Of a stretch of DNA of 64,000 bases, positions 15,929 to 24,636 are shown piece after piece (position 1 is the stretch's first letter; every line of letters begins with the position of its first letter). A program made the translations under genes and the position numbers. The stretch comes from WJLY01 sp964562405 (GTDB lineage: Bacteria; Joyebacterota; Joyebacteria; Joyebacterales; Joyebacteraceae), in the NCBI GenBank assembly GCA_964562405.1, contig CAZLTC010000004.1, positions 7,375 through 71,374 of the forward strand, read 5' to 3'. A model generated the notes under the pieces. The model had not been told where the DNA came from and did no database searches. It worked only from the letters and a program-made list of their open reading frames with translations.

Positions 15929-15957
15929 ATTATACCACGGTTTGCCGCGCAGCTCAA
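15929..15957 (-). promoter_or_regulatory. Strong promoter of the secreted protein gene 15129-15797
   Basis: On the minus strand TTGAGC (complement of 15952-15957), 17-base spacer, perfect TATAAT (complement of 15929-15934) with extended -10 TGG. The transcript would carry a leader of about 125 bases. The region 15798-16161 otherwise holds only divergent control sequence. Confidence 0.75.
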
Positions 15958-16001
15958 GGTTGGCCGTGCGCCGGGGCCGTGGCGGTTCGGCCCGGGCGCG
16001 C

Positions 16002-16030
16002 TTGCCTGACCCATCTCGTGGGGGTAACAT
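16002..16030 (+). promoter_or_regulatory. Possible promoter of the hyp operon
   Basis: TTGCCT (16002-16007), 17-base spacer, TAACAT (16025-16030), about 130 bases before hypF. Both boxes are imperfect; I saw no better candidate in the divergent region. Confidence 0.4.
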
Positions 16031-16161
16031 GGCACCTGAACGGCCGGGGCAGGCCGACCGGACGCCGAGGCGAGCCAGCTTCGGCCCCGGGGCCGGAGAG
16101 CCCGGGCCTTCGCACGATAAGGAGGCGGACCTGGGCGTACCAGCGCCAGCGAGGGGGTGAA

Positions 16162-18516
16162 GTGTCGGCCGTAAGGCTCATAGTCCGGGGTGTGGTTCAG
16201 GGCGTCGGAATGCGGCCGTTCGTATACAGAACGGCTCACCGTCACGGCGTCACCGGCTGGGTCCTGAACTCGAATCTCGGCGTGGTGATCGAGGCCGAGG
16301 GTCGCGACTGCTGTGTGGATGCCTTCTGTGAGTCTATACCTGCCGAGGCGCCGCCCCTTGCGCGCATCGAGTCGGTCGAGCGCGTCGACATCCCGGAACG
16401 GGGCCTGGCCGGGTTCGGGATCCGGAAGAGCCTGGAGAAGGACGATGGCACCACCCTCATCTGCCCGGACGTAGCCGTGTGCCCCGAGTGCCTAGCTGAG
16501 TTCCTGGACCCCGGGGACAGGCGTCACGGTTACCCGTTCATCAACTGCACGAACTGCGGGCCGCGCTATTCGATCATCGAGTCGACGCCGTACGACAGGC
16601 CGAAGACGTCGATGCGCGAGTTCGTGATGTGCGAGCGGTGCAGGCGCGAGTACGAGGACCCGCTGGACAGGAGGTTCCACGCGCAGCCGAATGCTTGCCC
16701 GGAGTGCGGACCTTCGCTGTCCCTCGTCGGGCCCGGTCGTCCAGGCGAGGCGCCTTCTGAGCTGGTCGAGGGCAGAAGCTACGCCATGATGCCGGCCGAC
16801 GTCGCGCGCGTGTCCGTCGATGATCCCGCCGCCGCGGCGCGCTGGCTCCTCGAGCGAGGCGGCATCGTAGGCGTCCGCGGTCTCGGCGGGTACCACATCG
16901 CCGTCAACGCCCTGGACGGCATGTCGGTCCGGGCGCTCCGTGAGAAGAAGAGACGTCCCGCCAAACCCTTCGCGCTCATGTGTGCGTCGGTCGACGTCGC
17001 CCGGGCGCTTGCGGAGGTCTCTCCGGAAGAGGAGGCGGTGCTCACGAGTCCGTGGAGTCCGGTGGTCCTGCTCAGGAAGAGAGAGAGTCCCGACCTCGTC
17101 GTCTCCGGCGCTGTGGCGCCGGACAATGCTTACCTCGGGATCATGCTCCCGAGCACCCCTCTGCACCACCTGCTGTTCGACGATGAGTTGCGGTGCCTGG
17201 TGATGACGAGCGCCAACTCGGCGGGGGAGCCCATAGCGGCGAGCATCGACGAGGCGAGAAGCAGGCTCGCCGGTATCACCCGTACGTTCCTGGATCACGA
17301 CCGCGAGATCCGCAACAGGAATGATGACTCGGTCGTGTACGTTGAGCGCGGGCGAGTGATGATGTCGCGGCGGTCGCGCGGGTACGCGCCGTATCCCATC
17401 GACGTTCACGCGGATACGGTCGACGTGCTGGCCTGCGGCACCGAGCTCAAGAACACTTTCGCGATGCTGCACGACGGCGCCGCCTACGTCGGACCGCACA
17501 TCGGTGACATGGAGAACGACGAGACGCTGTCGTTCTACAAGGAGACCATCGGGAAGTTCCTCGACTGGTTCGGGATCGCCCCGGTCGTCGTCGCTCACGA
17601 CCTGCACCCCGACTATCTTGCGACGCGCTTCGCGAAGCGGTACGCGGGCGAGCGCGGGCTGCCACTTGTTGGCGTTCAGCACCATCACGCGCACGTGGCG
17701 TCCGTCGCCGCCGAGAATGGCAGGCGGGGGCCGGTGTTGGGCCTCTCGCTCGACGGCACCGGATACGGGACCGACGGCGCGATATGGGGATGCGAGTTCC
17801 TCGTGTGTGACCTTTCGCGCTTTGAACGCGCCGGGCATCTTGCTTACGTTGCCCTGCCGGGCGGCGACGCGGCGACGCGTCACCCGTACAGAGTAGCGCT
17901 CGCGCATCTGCACGCCGCCGGCCTCCCACGGTTCGCCGAGCGCGCGCGGGAGCTGTTCCACGACGTCGACCCCGACGAGCTGGACCTTGTCATCCAGCAG
18001 ACCGAGAAGGGCGTCAATGCCATAGACACGTCAAGTGCGGGGCGGCTCTTCGACGCCGTCTCCGCCCTACTGGGCATCAGGCGCGACGTGACCTACGAGG
18101 CGCAGGCCGCCATCGAGCTGGAATCGGCCGTGGACCGCTCGATCGACAGGACCTACCCGTACGAGGTCCGAGACGAGGGCGCGCTTGTAGTCGATCCCTC
18201 GCCGGTCGTCCTGGCCGTTCTGGAGGACGTGACGTCCGGTGTGGACCGCAGCGAGATCGCGGCGACGTTCCACAACACGGTCGCCGAATTCTGTCGCGAC
18301 ATCGCCGGGAGGCTGGCCGAACGCCACGACCTCGGGAGCGTCGCCCTGTGCGGAGGCGTCTTCCAGAACAGGCTCCTGTTGAGAAGACTCGTGGGTCTGC
18401 TCGAATCCGACGGGCTCGAGGTGCTGCTCCCGAGTGAGGTTCCCGTCAACGACGGTGGCGTATCGCTCGGGCAGGCCGTCGTGGCGAATGAGCGATGCCT
18501 GCGGGGAGAGCTGTGA
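16162..18516 (+). CDS. hypF: Carbamoyltransferase HypF (hydrogenase maturation)
   Basis: Makes thiocarbamoylated HypE from carbamoyl phosphate, the source of the CN ligands of the NiFe active site. The 784 residues contain all domains: acylphosphatase-like (about 5-90, VRGVVQGVGMRPF), two zinc fingers (about 105-195: CPECLAEF, CTNCGPRY, CERC, CPECGP), a YrdC-like nucleotide-binding domain (about 205-395) and a Kae1-like carbamoyltransferase domain (about 400-784) with VQHHHAHVASV and LSLDGTGYGTDGAIWG. GTG 16162 is chosen because GAGGGGGTGA immediately precedes it and the acylphosphatase domain begins here. First gene of the hypFCDEA-corA-hypB run. Confidence 0.96.
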   Translation: MSAVRLIVRGVVQGVGMRPFVYRTAHRHGVTGWVLNSNLGVVIEAEGRDCCVDAFCESIPAEAPPLARIESVERVDIPERGLAGFGIRKSLEKDDGTTLICPDVAVCPECLAEFLDPGDRRHGYPFINCTNCGPRYSIIESTPYDRPKTSMREFVMCERCRREYEDPLDRRFHAQPNACPECGPSLSLVGPGRPGEAPSELVEGRSYAMMPADVARVSVDDPAAAARWLLERGGIVGVRGLGGYHIAVNALDGMSVRALREKKRRPAKPFALMCASVDVARALAEVSPEEEAVLTSPWSPVVLLRKRESPDLVVSGAVAPDNAYLGIMLPSTPLHHLLFDDELRCLVMTSANSAGEPIAASIDEARSRLAGITRTFLDHDREIRNRNDDSVVYVERGRVMMSRRSRGYAPYPIDVHADTVDVLACGTELKNTFAMLHDGAAYVGPHIGDMENDETLSFYKETIGKFLDWFGIAPVVVAHDLHPDYLATRFAKRYAGERGLPLVGVQHHHAHVASVAAENGRRGPVLGLSLDGTGYGTDGAIWGCEFLVCDLSRFERAGHLAYVALPGGDAATRHPYRVALAHLHAAGLPRFAERARELFHDVDPDELDLVIQQTEKGVNAIDTSSAGRLFDAVSALLGIRRDVTYEAQAAIELESAVDRSIDRTYPYEVRDEGALVVDPSPVVLAVLEDVTSGVDRSEIAATFHNTVAEFCRDIAGRLAERHDLGSVALCGGVFQNRLLLRRLVGLLESDGLEVLLPSEVPVNDGGVSLGQAVVANERCLRGEL

Positions 18517-18543
18517 TAGTCTCGATGTGGATGGAGGTTCCTC

Positions 18544-18870
18544 ATGTGTCTCGCCGTTCCCGGCAGGATCACTGACATAGATGGAACGACCGCGCAGGTC
18601 GACTTCGGCGGCATAACGAGAGATGCCAGCCTGGTGCTTGTTCCGGACGCCTCCACGGGCGACTACGTGCTGGTCCACGCCGGGTTCGCGATAGAGGTGC
18701 TGAACGAGGACGAGGCGGCCGAGACCCTCGAGCTCTTCCGCGACCTCGCGCGTGCTCTGGACGACGATGCTCCGGCGGAAGGCGTCCGCCCGGCGGCCCC
18801 GGCCGGAGCGCGCGGATCAGCGCCCGGGGAAGGCGGTGCCGGTGAGGGCACCGAGCGGGGTGGGGTCTGA
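18544..18870 (+). CDS. hypC: Hydrogenase maturation chaperone HypC
   Basis: Carries the Fe(CN)2CO unit with HypD and delivers it to the hydrogenase large subunit. The diagnostic N-terminus MCLAVPGRI, with the iron-binding Cys2, is present. At 108 residues it is longer than the usual 75-90: the extra C-terminus (about residues 78-108) is rich in Ala, Gly and Pro and probably disordered. Its stop overlaps the ATG of hypD (TGATG), so the partners HypC and HypD are translationally coupled. Confidence 0.95.
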   Translation: MCLAVPGRITDIDGTTAQVDFGGITRDASLVLVPDASTGDYVLVHAGFAIEVLNEDEAAETLELFRDLARALDDDAPAEGVRPAAPAGARGSAPGEGGAGEGTERGGV

Positions 18871-19970
18871 TGAAACTCGGACGCTTCCACGCCGAGCCTG
18901 AAGCCGGGGCGCTCGTGCGCCGCATACACGAGCTGGTCGAAGGCCCGACGGCCCTCATGGAGGTCTGCGGGACGCACACGGTCGCCATATCGAGATACGG
19001 GCTGCGGTCGCTCATGCCGGAGGATCTGAGGCTCCTGTCCGGTCCCGGCTGCCCGGTGTGCGTGACGCCTCAGACTGGCATCGACATGGCGGTCGCCGTC
19101 GCACGCGAGCCGTCCGTCACGGTCGCCACGTTCGGTGACATGATGCGTGTCCCGGGTTCCGGCTCCACACTTGAGCGCGAGAAGGCCGACGGCGCTGACG
19201 TGAGGGTGCTCTACAGCCCGCTCGAGGCGCTGGACGTGGCTGCCGCGAACCCCGAGAGGGAGATCGTCTTCGTCGGCGTGGGCTTCGAGACCACCTCGCC
19301 GACGGTGGCCGCTACGGTCAAGGCCGCTTCCGAACGCGGACTCTCGAACCTCTCCATCCTCCCGCTCTTCAAGGTCGTCCCGCCCGCGCTGCGCGTCCTG
19401 GCCGAGCTTCCGGGGCGTGCGCTCGACGGCTTCATCTGTCCCGGCCACGTGAGCGCCATCATAGGCTACGGCGCATACGAGAGCGTCGCCCGCCGGCACA
19501 ACATGCCGTGCGTCGTCGTCGGCTTCGAGCCGCTCGACATACTCGCCGGCATAGTGATGCTCCTGGAGCAGGTGCGCACCGTGAGGGGCGGTGGTGAGGC
19601 GCGCGTGCAGAACGAGTACGGTCGTGCCGTTACGCGTGACGGCAACCTGACGGCGCTTGGACTCCTCTCGGAGGTGTTCGAGGTGTGCGACTCGGAGTGG
19701 CGCGAGATCGGAGTCATCGAGAAGAGTGGCCACCGTCTCTCAGAGGCGTTCGAGCGCTTCGACGCCCCGACGAAGCTGGGGCTGGACGTTCCTGAGTCGC
19801 GGCCTCCGTCCGGATGCATCTGCGGGGAGATCATGCTGGGAACGAAGCTCCCGACCGACTGTCCGCTCTTCGCGGGCCGGTGCGTGCCGCGCGACCCCGT
19901 CGGGCCGTGCATGGTGTCGACCGAGGGCGCGTGCGCGGCCTTCTATAAGTACGAGAGGGTGGACGTGTGA
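18870..19970 (+). CDS. hypD: Hydrogenase maturation protein HypD
   Basis: A [4Fe-4S] protein that, with HypC, is the scaffold where CN and CO are attached to iron. Visible signatures are MEVCGTHTVAISRYGLRSL, LSGPGCPVCVTP, FVGVGFETTSPT, FICPGHVSAIIG and the C-terminal cluster-binding series GCICGEIMLG, CPLFAGRC and CMVSTEGAC. Length (366) is normal. It follows hypC with a one-base overlap and precedes hypE by about 65 bases. Confidence 0.97.
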   Translation: MKLGRFHAEPEAGALVRRIHELVEGPTALMEVCGTHTVAISRYGLRSLMPEDLRLLSGPGCPVCVTPQTGIDMAVAVAREPSVTVATFGDMMRVPGSGSTLEREKADGADVRVLYSPLEALDVAAANPEREIVFVGVGFETTSPTVAATVKAASERGLSNLSILPLFKVVPPALRVLAELPGRALDGFICPGHVSAIIGYGAYESVARRHNMPCVVVGFEPLDILAGIVMLLEQVRTVRGGGEARVQNEYGRAVTRDGNLTALGLLSEVFEVCDSEWREIGVIEKSGHRLSEAFERFDAPTKLGLDVPESRPPSGCICGEIMLGTKLPTDCPLFAGRCVPRDPVGPCMVSTEGACAAFYKYERVDV

Positions 19971-20036
19971 GGCGCGGTACGCGCGGTGGAGCGCCCCGGC
20001 GACGCGCTTCGAGCGCCAGGCCCCACGGAGGAACGA

Positions 20037-21065
20037 GTGGTGAGAGATGAGACCAGGATAAGCCTCGCGCACGGAAGCGGTGGAACGCTCATGCACGAGC
20101 TCATTCGGGACGTTGTGGTCGAGAAGCTCGGCAACCCCGTCCTCAACGAGCTCGACGACTCCGCCGAGATAGAGAGCCTGGGCGGACACCGTGTAGACGG
20201 AGGAACGATCGCCCTGACGACCGACAGCTACGTCGTCCAGCCGATCTTCTTCCCGGGCGGCGACATCGGCAAGCTCGCCGTCTGCGGGACGGTCAACGAT
20301 CTGGCGATGAAGGGCGCGCGGCCCGCGTATCTGACGCTCGGGCTCATCCTCGAAGAGGGGCTCCCGGTCGCCGACCTCGAGCGTGTCCTTGCCTCTGTGG
20401 CGGCCACGGCAGGGTCCGCTGGCGTGGCCGTCGCGGCCGGCGACACGAAGGTGGTCGAGCGCGGCTGCCTGGGAGGACTGATCCTGAACACCGCCGGCCT
20501 GGGGTTCATCCCCGAAGGCCGCCGCTTAGGCTGCGTCCGGGTCCGAGAGGGCGATGCCGTCATCGTGTCGGGTACGATCGGCGACCACGAGACGGCCATC
20601 CTGCTCGCGCGTGAGGACCTCAAGGTTCGGGAGACGATCGAGAGCGACTGTGCTCCGCTCGGAGATCTCGTCGAGACGGTGCTGGATGCGTGTCCGGACG
20701 TACGGGTCATGCGCGATCCGACGAGAGGTGGTCTCGGGACGACGCTGTGCGAGATCGCGGCGTGCGCCGGCGTCGGGGTCGTCGTGGATGAGGGCAGCAT
20801 CCCCATCGACGGGAGGATCTCGGCGGTCTGCGACATTCTCGGCTTCGACCCGATCTACATGGCGAACGAGGGCAAGTTTGTAGCCGTCGTGCCCGGCGCG
20901 GCTGCCGGGCTCGTCGTGGAGGCCATGCGGTCGCACGAACTCGGGCGCCACGCGGCCGTCATAGGCTCCGTCGGCGGCAAGCGCGGCGTCTACCTCAGGA
21001 CCGAGGTCGGCGGGGTGCGTCCCATCGTGATGCTGGAGGGTGTTCAACTCCCGAGGATATGCTGA
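20037..21065 (+). CDS. hypE: Hydrogenase maturation protein HypE
   Basis: Dehydrates the thiocarboxamide on its own C-terminal Cys to thiocyanate, which supplies cyanide to the active-site iron. The PurM-like ATPase fold is seen (LAHGSGGTLMHELI, TTDSYVVQPIFFPGGDIG, GTVNDLAMKGARP), and the protein ends exactly in LPRIC, carrying the essential terminal cysteine. GTG 20037 (or 20040) is chosen because GGAGG at 20027-20031 is correctly spaced and the conserved sequence starts within a few codons; an earlier GTG at 19986 would add unconserved sequence. About 342 residues, as usual. Confidence 0.96.
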   Translation: MVRDETRISLAHGSGGTLMHELIRDVVVEKLGNPVLNELDDSAEIESLGGHRVDGGTIALTTDSYVVQPIFFPGGDIGKLAVCGTVNDLAMKGARPAYLTLGLILEEGLPVADLERVLASVAATAGSAGVAVAAGDTKVVERGCLGGLILNTAGLGFIPEGRRLGCVRVREGDAVIVSGTIGDHETAILLAREDLKVRETIESDCAPLGDLVETVLDACPDVRVMRDPTRGGLGTTLCEIAACAGVGVVVDEGSIPIDGRISAVCDILGFDPIYMANEGKFVAVVPGAAAGLVVEAMRSHELGRHAAVIGSVGGKRGVYLRTEVGGVRPIVMLEGVQLPRIC

Positions 21066-21153
21066 GCGTCGGCGCCGAGCGCCGCGTCACTCTGGAACGT
21101 CACGGAGGCGGGTCCCGGTCCGCGGGCCGTGCTTCCGACAGGGGAGAGAACGG

Positions 21154-21498
21154 GTGCACGAGCTTTCGATCTGCCAGAGCATGCTCGAGATCGTCGATCG
21201 CACGATGGCCGAACACCCCGGCGCGAGGCTCGAACGCGTCTACCTCGATGTCGGGCGCGGTTCCACCGTGGAGCCCTCGCTCCTTCGTGAGGCGTTCGTC
21301 GTCGCGACCGCCGGCGGCAGGCACGAGGGCTCCGAGCTCGTGGTCAACGAGATACCACTCATCGGGCGCTGCCGCGCGTGCGGCAGGGAGTTCGAGTATC
21401 GGGAGATCGCGCTCGGATGCCCGGATTGCGAATCCACTTCGATAGAGATTGTGTCGGGTATGGAGCTTAACATCCGGGAACTGGAGATCGACGAGTGA
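21154..21498 (+). CDS. hypA: Hydrogenase nickel chaperone HypA
   Basis: Brings nickel to the hydrogenase large subunit together with HypB. The product starts (from GTG) with M-H-E-L-S-I-C, where Met1, His2 and Glu3 belong to the nickel site, and the zinc domain has CRACGREF and CPDCES. GGGGAG at 21141-21146 supports GTG 21154, and the conserved MHE start confirms it. 114 residues, as expected. It follows hypE after about 90 bases and precedes corA. Confidence 0.95.
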   Translation: MHELSICQSMLEIVDRTMAEHPGARLERVYLDVGRGSTVEPSLLREAFVVATAGGRHEGSELVVNEIPLIGRCRACGREFEYREIALGCPDCESTSIEIVSGMELNIRELEIDE

Positions 21499-21534
21499 GG
21501 GCTTCGTTCCGGGAGACGCGGATCGTCCGGTGTC

Positions 21535-21583
21535 GGAGCACGCACCGTCGGCGCCTGTCCGCCGATGAGCGGCGCGTGCGTTC
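21535..21583 (+). other. Two-tier inverted repeat in the corA leader
   Basis: Between hypA and corA (103 bases), GCACGC (21538-21543) can pair with GCGTGC (21574-21579), enclosing a second stem TCGGCG (21548-21553) with CGCCGA (21560-21565). It may be an RNA element affecting corA, but I could not match it to a known metal riboswitch. Confidence 0.35.
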
Positions 21584-21601
21584 CGGAGGAGGTGAACTCC
21601 G

Positions 21602-22678
21602 ATGAAGAGGTCTGTAGGATCGAAGAGGAAGAGGGTCATCCCCAAGACCGGACTGCCGCCAGGCTCCATCGTGTATACGGGCGAGCACAACGTCGAGAAG
21701 GTGACCATCGAGATCTTCGACTACGACGAGGCGGGTCTTAGAGAGGTTCGCCCAAAGAACGTCGAGGAGTGCTTCCCGTTCAAGGAGACGCCGACCGTCA
21801 CGTGGATGAACGTGACCGGTCTGCATGACGTCGAGGTCATCGAGAAGCTCGGCGTGTACTTCGGGCTGCACCCGCTGCTCATGGAGGACATCGTCAGCAC
21901 TAACCAGCGGCCGAAGTACGACGACTTCGGCGCGCACCTCTTCATCGTCCTCAGGATGCTGCACTTCAATGAGGAGTCCGGCGAGGTCAGCACGGAGCAG
22001 GTGAGCCTGGTTGTGGGTGAGAACTTCGTGATCTCGTTCCAGGAGATCGAGGCCGACCCATTCGAGCACATCCGCGACCGCCTGCGAACCGGCAAGGGGC
22101 GCATCAGGTCGATGGGAGCAGACTACCTTGCGTACGCGCTCATAGACGCCGTCGTCGACTACTACTTCGTCGTGCTCGAGAAGCTGGGCGACGGCATTGA
22201 GACCCTCGGTGAGGAGACCGTGGCCGACCCGACGCCGACTACTCTCAACACGATCCAGTCACTCAAGAGGGAACTCGGATTCGTCAGGCGGTCGATCTGG
22301 CCGCTGCGCGAGGTAGTGGGCGCCCTCCAGCGCGGGGAGTCGTCGCTGATACACGAATCGACCGGCGTCTACCTGCGCGACGTCTACGACCACACGATAC
22401 AGGTGGTCGAGACCGTCGAGTCGTACCGGGACATGGTGTCGGGCATGTTCGACACGTATCTGTCGAGCGTCAGCAACAGAATGAACGAGGTCATGAAGGT
22501 CCTGACGATAATCGCCACGATCTTCATACCTGTGACGTTCATAGCGGGCGTGTACGGGATGAACTTCCACTTCATGCCGGAGCTGAGCTGGCCGTGGGCC
22601 TACCCGGTAGTTCTCCTCATCATGCTCGCGGTAGGTCTCGGAATGGTCGGGTACTTCAGACGCAAGCGCTGGCTGTGA
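21602..22678 (+). CDS. corA: CorA-family divalent metal transporter
   Basis: A pentameric channel for Mg2+, and in some members Co2+ or Ni2+. The 358 residues comprise a cytoplasmic alpha/beta domain (about 1-240), a long stalk helix and two C-terminal membrane helices; the pore signature YGMNFHFMPE lies between them near residue 320. The C-terminus is basic (RRKRW) as usual. GGAGGTG precedes the ATG. It is inserted between hypA and hypB on the same strand, so nickel or cobalt supply to hydrogenase maturation is a reasonable but unproven role; Mg2+ import is the default for the family. Confidence 0.93.
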   Translation: MKRSVGSKRKRVIPKTGLPPGSIVYTGEHNVEKVTIEIFDYDEAGLREVRPKNVEECFPFKETPTVTWMNVTGLHDVEVIEKLGVYFGLHPLLMEDIVSTNQRPKYDDFGAHLFIVLRMLHFNEESGEVSTEQVSLVVGENFVISFQEIEADPFEHIRDRLRTGKGRIRSMGADYLAYALIDAVVDYYFVVLEKLGDGIETLGEETVADPTPTTLNTIQSLKRELGFVRRSIWPLREVVGALQRGESSLIHESTGVYLRDVYDHTIQVVETVESYRDMVSGMFDTYLSSVSNRMNEVMKVLTIIATIFIPVTFIAGVYGMNFHFMPELSWPWAYPVVLLIMLAVGLGMVGYFRRKRWL

Positions 22679-22767
22679 GCCCGGCGTGCGCCCCTCGGGA
22701 CGCGGCCATCCAGCGCTTGATGGCTGCTGCGCCGGGGCGCGTGCCACATTATGTCCACGGAGGAAGA

Positions 22768-23430
22768 ATGTCGAAGGTCGACGTACAGAAGAAGATACTG
22801 AGCGAGAACGACCGCGTGGCCGCGGAGAACCGCGAGCGCTTCTCCAAGGCAGGGGTGCTCGTCCTGAACCTGATAAGCTCGCCCGGCTCCGGGAAGACGA
22901 CGCTCCTCGAGAGCACACTGGACAGGCTCGCGGGCGAGTTCCGCGTCCTCGTGATCGAGGGCGACGTCAGCACCGACCGGGACATTGAGCGCGTGAAGGC
23001 GCACGGGGCGGGAGGCGTTCAGATCAACACGGGGGGCGGGTGCCACCTGAGCGCGGCTATGGTGGGAGAGGTGCTGCCCGACCTCGACCTTGGGTCAGCG
23101 GACGTCCTGTTCATAGAGAACGTCGGCAATCTCATCTGTCCTTCCACGTACGATCTGGGCGAGGACGCCAAGGTGGTGCTGCTGTCGACGACCGAGGGCG
23201 ACGACAAGCCGATGAAGTACCCGGCGATCTTCCACGAGTCGTCCGTTGCGGTGATCAACAAGATGGATCTCCTGCCGTACCTCCCGTACGACATCGAGCG
23301 GGCGGAGACGGAGATCCGCGTTCTGAACGCCGATTGCGACGTCATCCGCGTGTCCGCTCTCAAGGGCGACGGCATGGAAGAGTGGATCGATTGGATCTCC
23401 CGCAGGCTCGAGGAGAAGCGGGCGGCGTGA
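22768..23430 (+). CDS. hypB: Hydrogenase nickel-insertion GTPase HypB
   Basis: A SIMIBI-class GTPase that drives nickel transfer from HypA to the hydrogenase. The Walker A GSGKTTLLES lies near residue 44, followed by EGDVSTDRD, GGGCHLSAAMV (metal-site Cys and His), ENVGNLICPSTYDLGE and the specificity motif NKMDLL. There is no His-rich nickel-storage tail at the N-terminus, and the product is 220 residues. GGAGGAAGA just before ATG 22768 decides the start. It completes the hypA-F set of this locus. Confidence 0.96.
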   Translation: MSKVDVQKKILSENDRVAAENRERFSKAGVLVLNLISSPGSGKTTLLESTLDRLAGEFRVLVIEGDVSTDRDIERVKAHGAGGVQINTGGGCHLSAAMVGEVLPDLDLGSADVLFIENVGNLICPSTYDLGEDAKVVLLSTTEGDDKPMKYPAIFHESSVAVINKMDLLPYLPYDIERAETEIRVLNADCDVIRVSALKGDGMEEWIDWISRRLEEKRAA

Positions 23431-23493
23431 CCTGTTCACGCGGCACCCGTTGACCGGCGAGGCAGTATCGGCGGCGTGACCCGGGAGGAGTCG

Positions 23494-24636
23494 ATGGTCG
23501 GTGAGGCAGTGCTGGCGGTGGCCTTCGCCGTCGCGGGCGCGGTGGCGCTTGCGATCCCGTTGGTCAGAGAGAGGCTCTCGTCCATGAAGACGGGGGTCGC
23601 CCTCCTGGCGCTCGTCCTCGCCCTGTCTGTGGTAGGGGTCGTGATCGGCCAGAACCTTCCGCCCTCGGCGTACGTGGAGCGCTTCGGCAAGGTCGGAGCG
23701 GCCGTGATCACGGGCTCGGGGCTCGCCTCGGTCTTCCGCTCCTGGTACTTCCTGTTCGCCGTCTGGGCGCTCACCCTCTCCGTAATCAGCTGCTCCTTCA
23801 GGAGGATCCTCCGACTTGCGCGGGGGCGCGGTCCGAAGCTCGCGGCCCTCGGTTCGCTCGTCACGCATCTGTCGCTCGTCGTCGTGCTCGTGGGGGGCGT
23901 GCTCACGGCGACGGTGGGGTTCCGCAGGGCCGATTCTCACTACCTCCGGGCCGGCGATACGACGGAGGTACCCGAGGGAGGTTTCGCCCTCAGGGTCGAC
24001 GAGGCGAGGACGGAGTTCGCCGACTCCGGGATGATATCGGAGTACGTGTCGGTCGTGACCGTCATCGAGGACGGACGCGAGTCAGCCCCGCGGCGCATCG
24101 AGGTCAACCACCCTCTGACGGTGAACGGCGTCGGGGTCTACCAGTACGAGATGCTTCCCTCGCCCGATTCGGTCGAGGCCGTGCTGCTCGGCGTCATCCT
24201 GGTGAGCCCGGACGAGGGCGGCGAGCCCTTCGAACTCGAGGTGCCGTACCGCGAGCAGACGGCCATTCCCGGGACCGATCTCACGGTGAAAGCGCTGGAA
24301 TTCTACTCGGACTTCACATACGATATCGAAACCGGGACCGCGGGGCTTGCCTCGATCTGGCATGACAACCCTGCGGTTCTCGTGCAGGTATCCGCGTCGG
24401 GCGAGGCCCTGTTCGAGCGCTGGCTCTTCGCAGGTATGAAGGGCCACGGTGACGACACGGGCCTCCCGTGCCGCCTGTTCTTCCTCGATTACGGACCCGA
24501 CTTCCAGAACGGGTTGACCCGGTTCGAATACTCGCGACAGCCGGGTACCCCGGTTCTCTTCGCGGGCCTCGCGGCGCTATCGATAGGGCTTTGCGCGGTG
24601 TTCTGGACCAGGATCGGGAGGAGAGAGCACACGTGA
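23494..24636 (+). CDS. resB: ResB/Ccs1 cytochrome c biogenesis protein
   Basis: With CcsA it forms the system II haem-transfer and ligation complex that attaches haem to c-type cytochromes outside the membrane. The 380-residue protein has three N-terminal membrane helices, a large periplasmic domain (about 150-345, with VNHPLTVNGVGVYQYE typical of ResB) and a last helix near the C-terminus. GGGAGGAG at 23483-23490 supports ATG 23494; a GTG at 23476 is possible. It overlaps ccsA by GTGA. Two c-type haem proteins encoded later in the window (58208, 58886) are plausible clients. Confidence 0.88.
   Translation: MVGEAVLAVAFAVAGAVALAIPLVRERLSSMKTGVALLALVLALSVVGVVIGQNLPPSAYVERFGKVGAAVITGSGLASVFRSWYFLFAVWALTLSVISCSFRRILRLARGRGPKLAALGSLVTHLSLVVVLVGGVLTATVGFRRADSHYLRAGDTTEVPEGGFALRVDEARTEFADSGMISEYVSVVTVIEDGRESAPRRIEVNHPLTVNGVGVYQYEMLPSPDSVEAVLLGVILVSPDEGGEPFELEVPYREQTAIPGTDLTVKALEFYSDFTYDIETGTAGLASIWHDNPAVLVQVSASGEALFERWLFAGMKGHGDDTGLPCRLFFLDYGPDFQNGLTRFEYSRQPGTPVLFAGLAALSIGLCAVFWTRIGRREHT

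Noticed and set aside
19986..20036. Upstream GTG start for hypE
   Set aside because: The extra 17 residues are not family-like, and GGAGG sits correctly only for the GTG pair at 20037/20040.
21499..21601. A magnesium (M-box) or Ni/Co riboswitch before corA
   Set aside because: The gap is only 103 bases, too short for an M-box, and conserved bases of the Ni/Co class were not recognised. Only an inverted repeat is reported.
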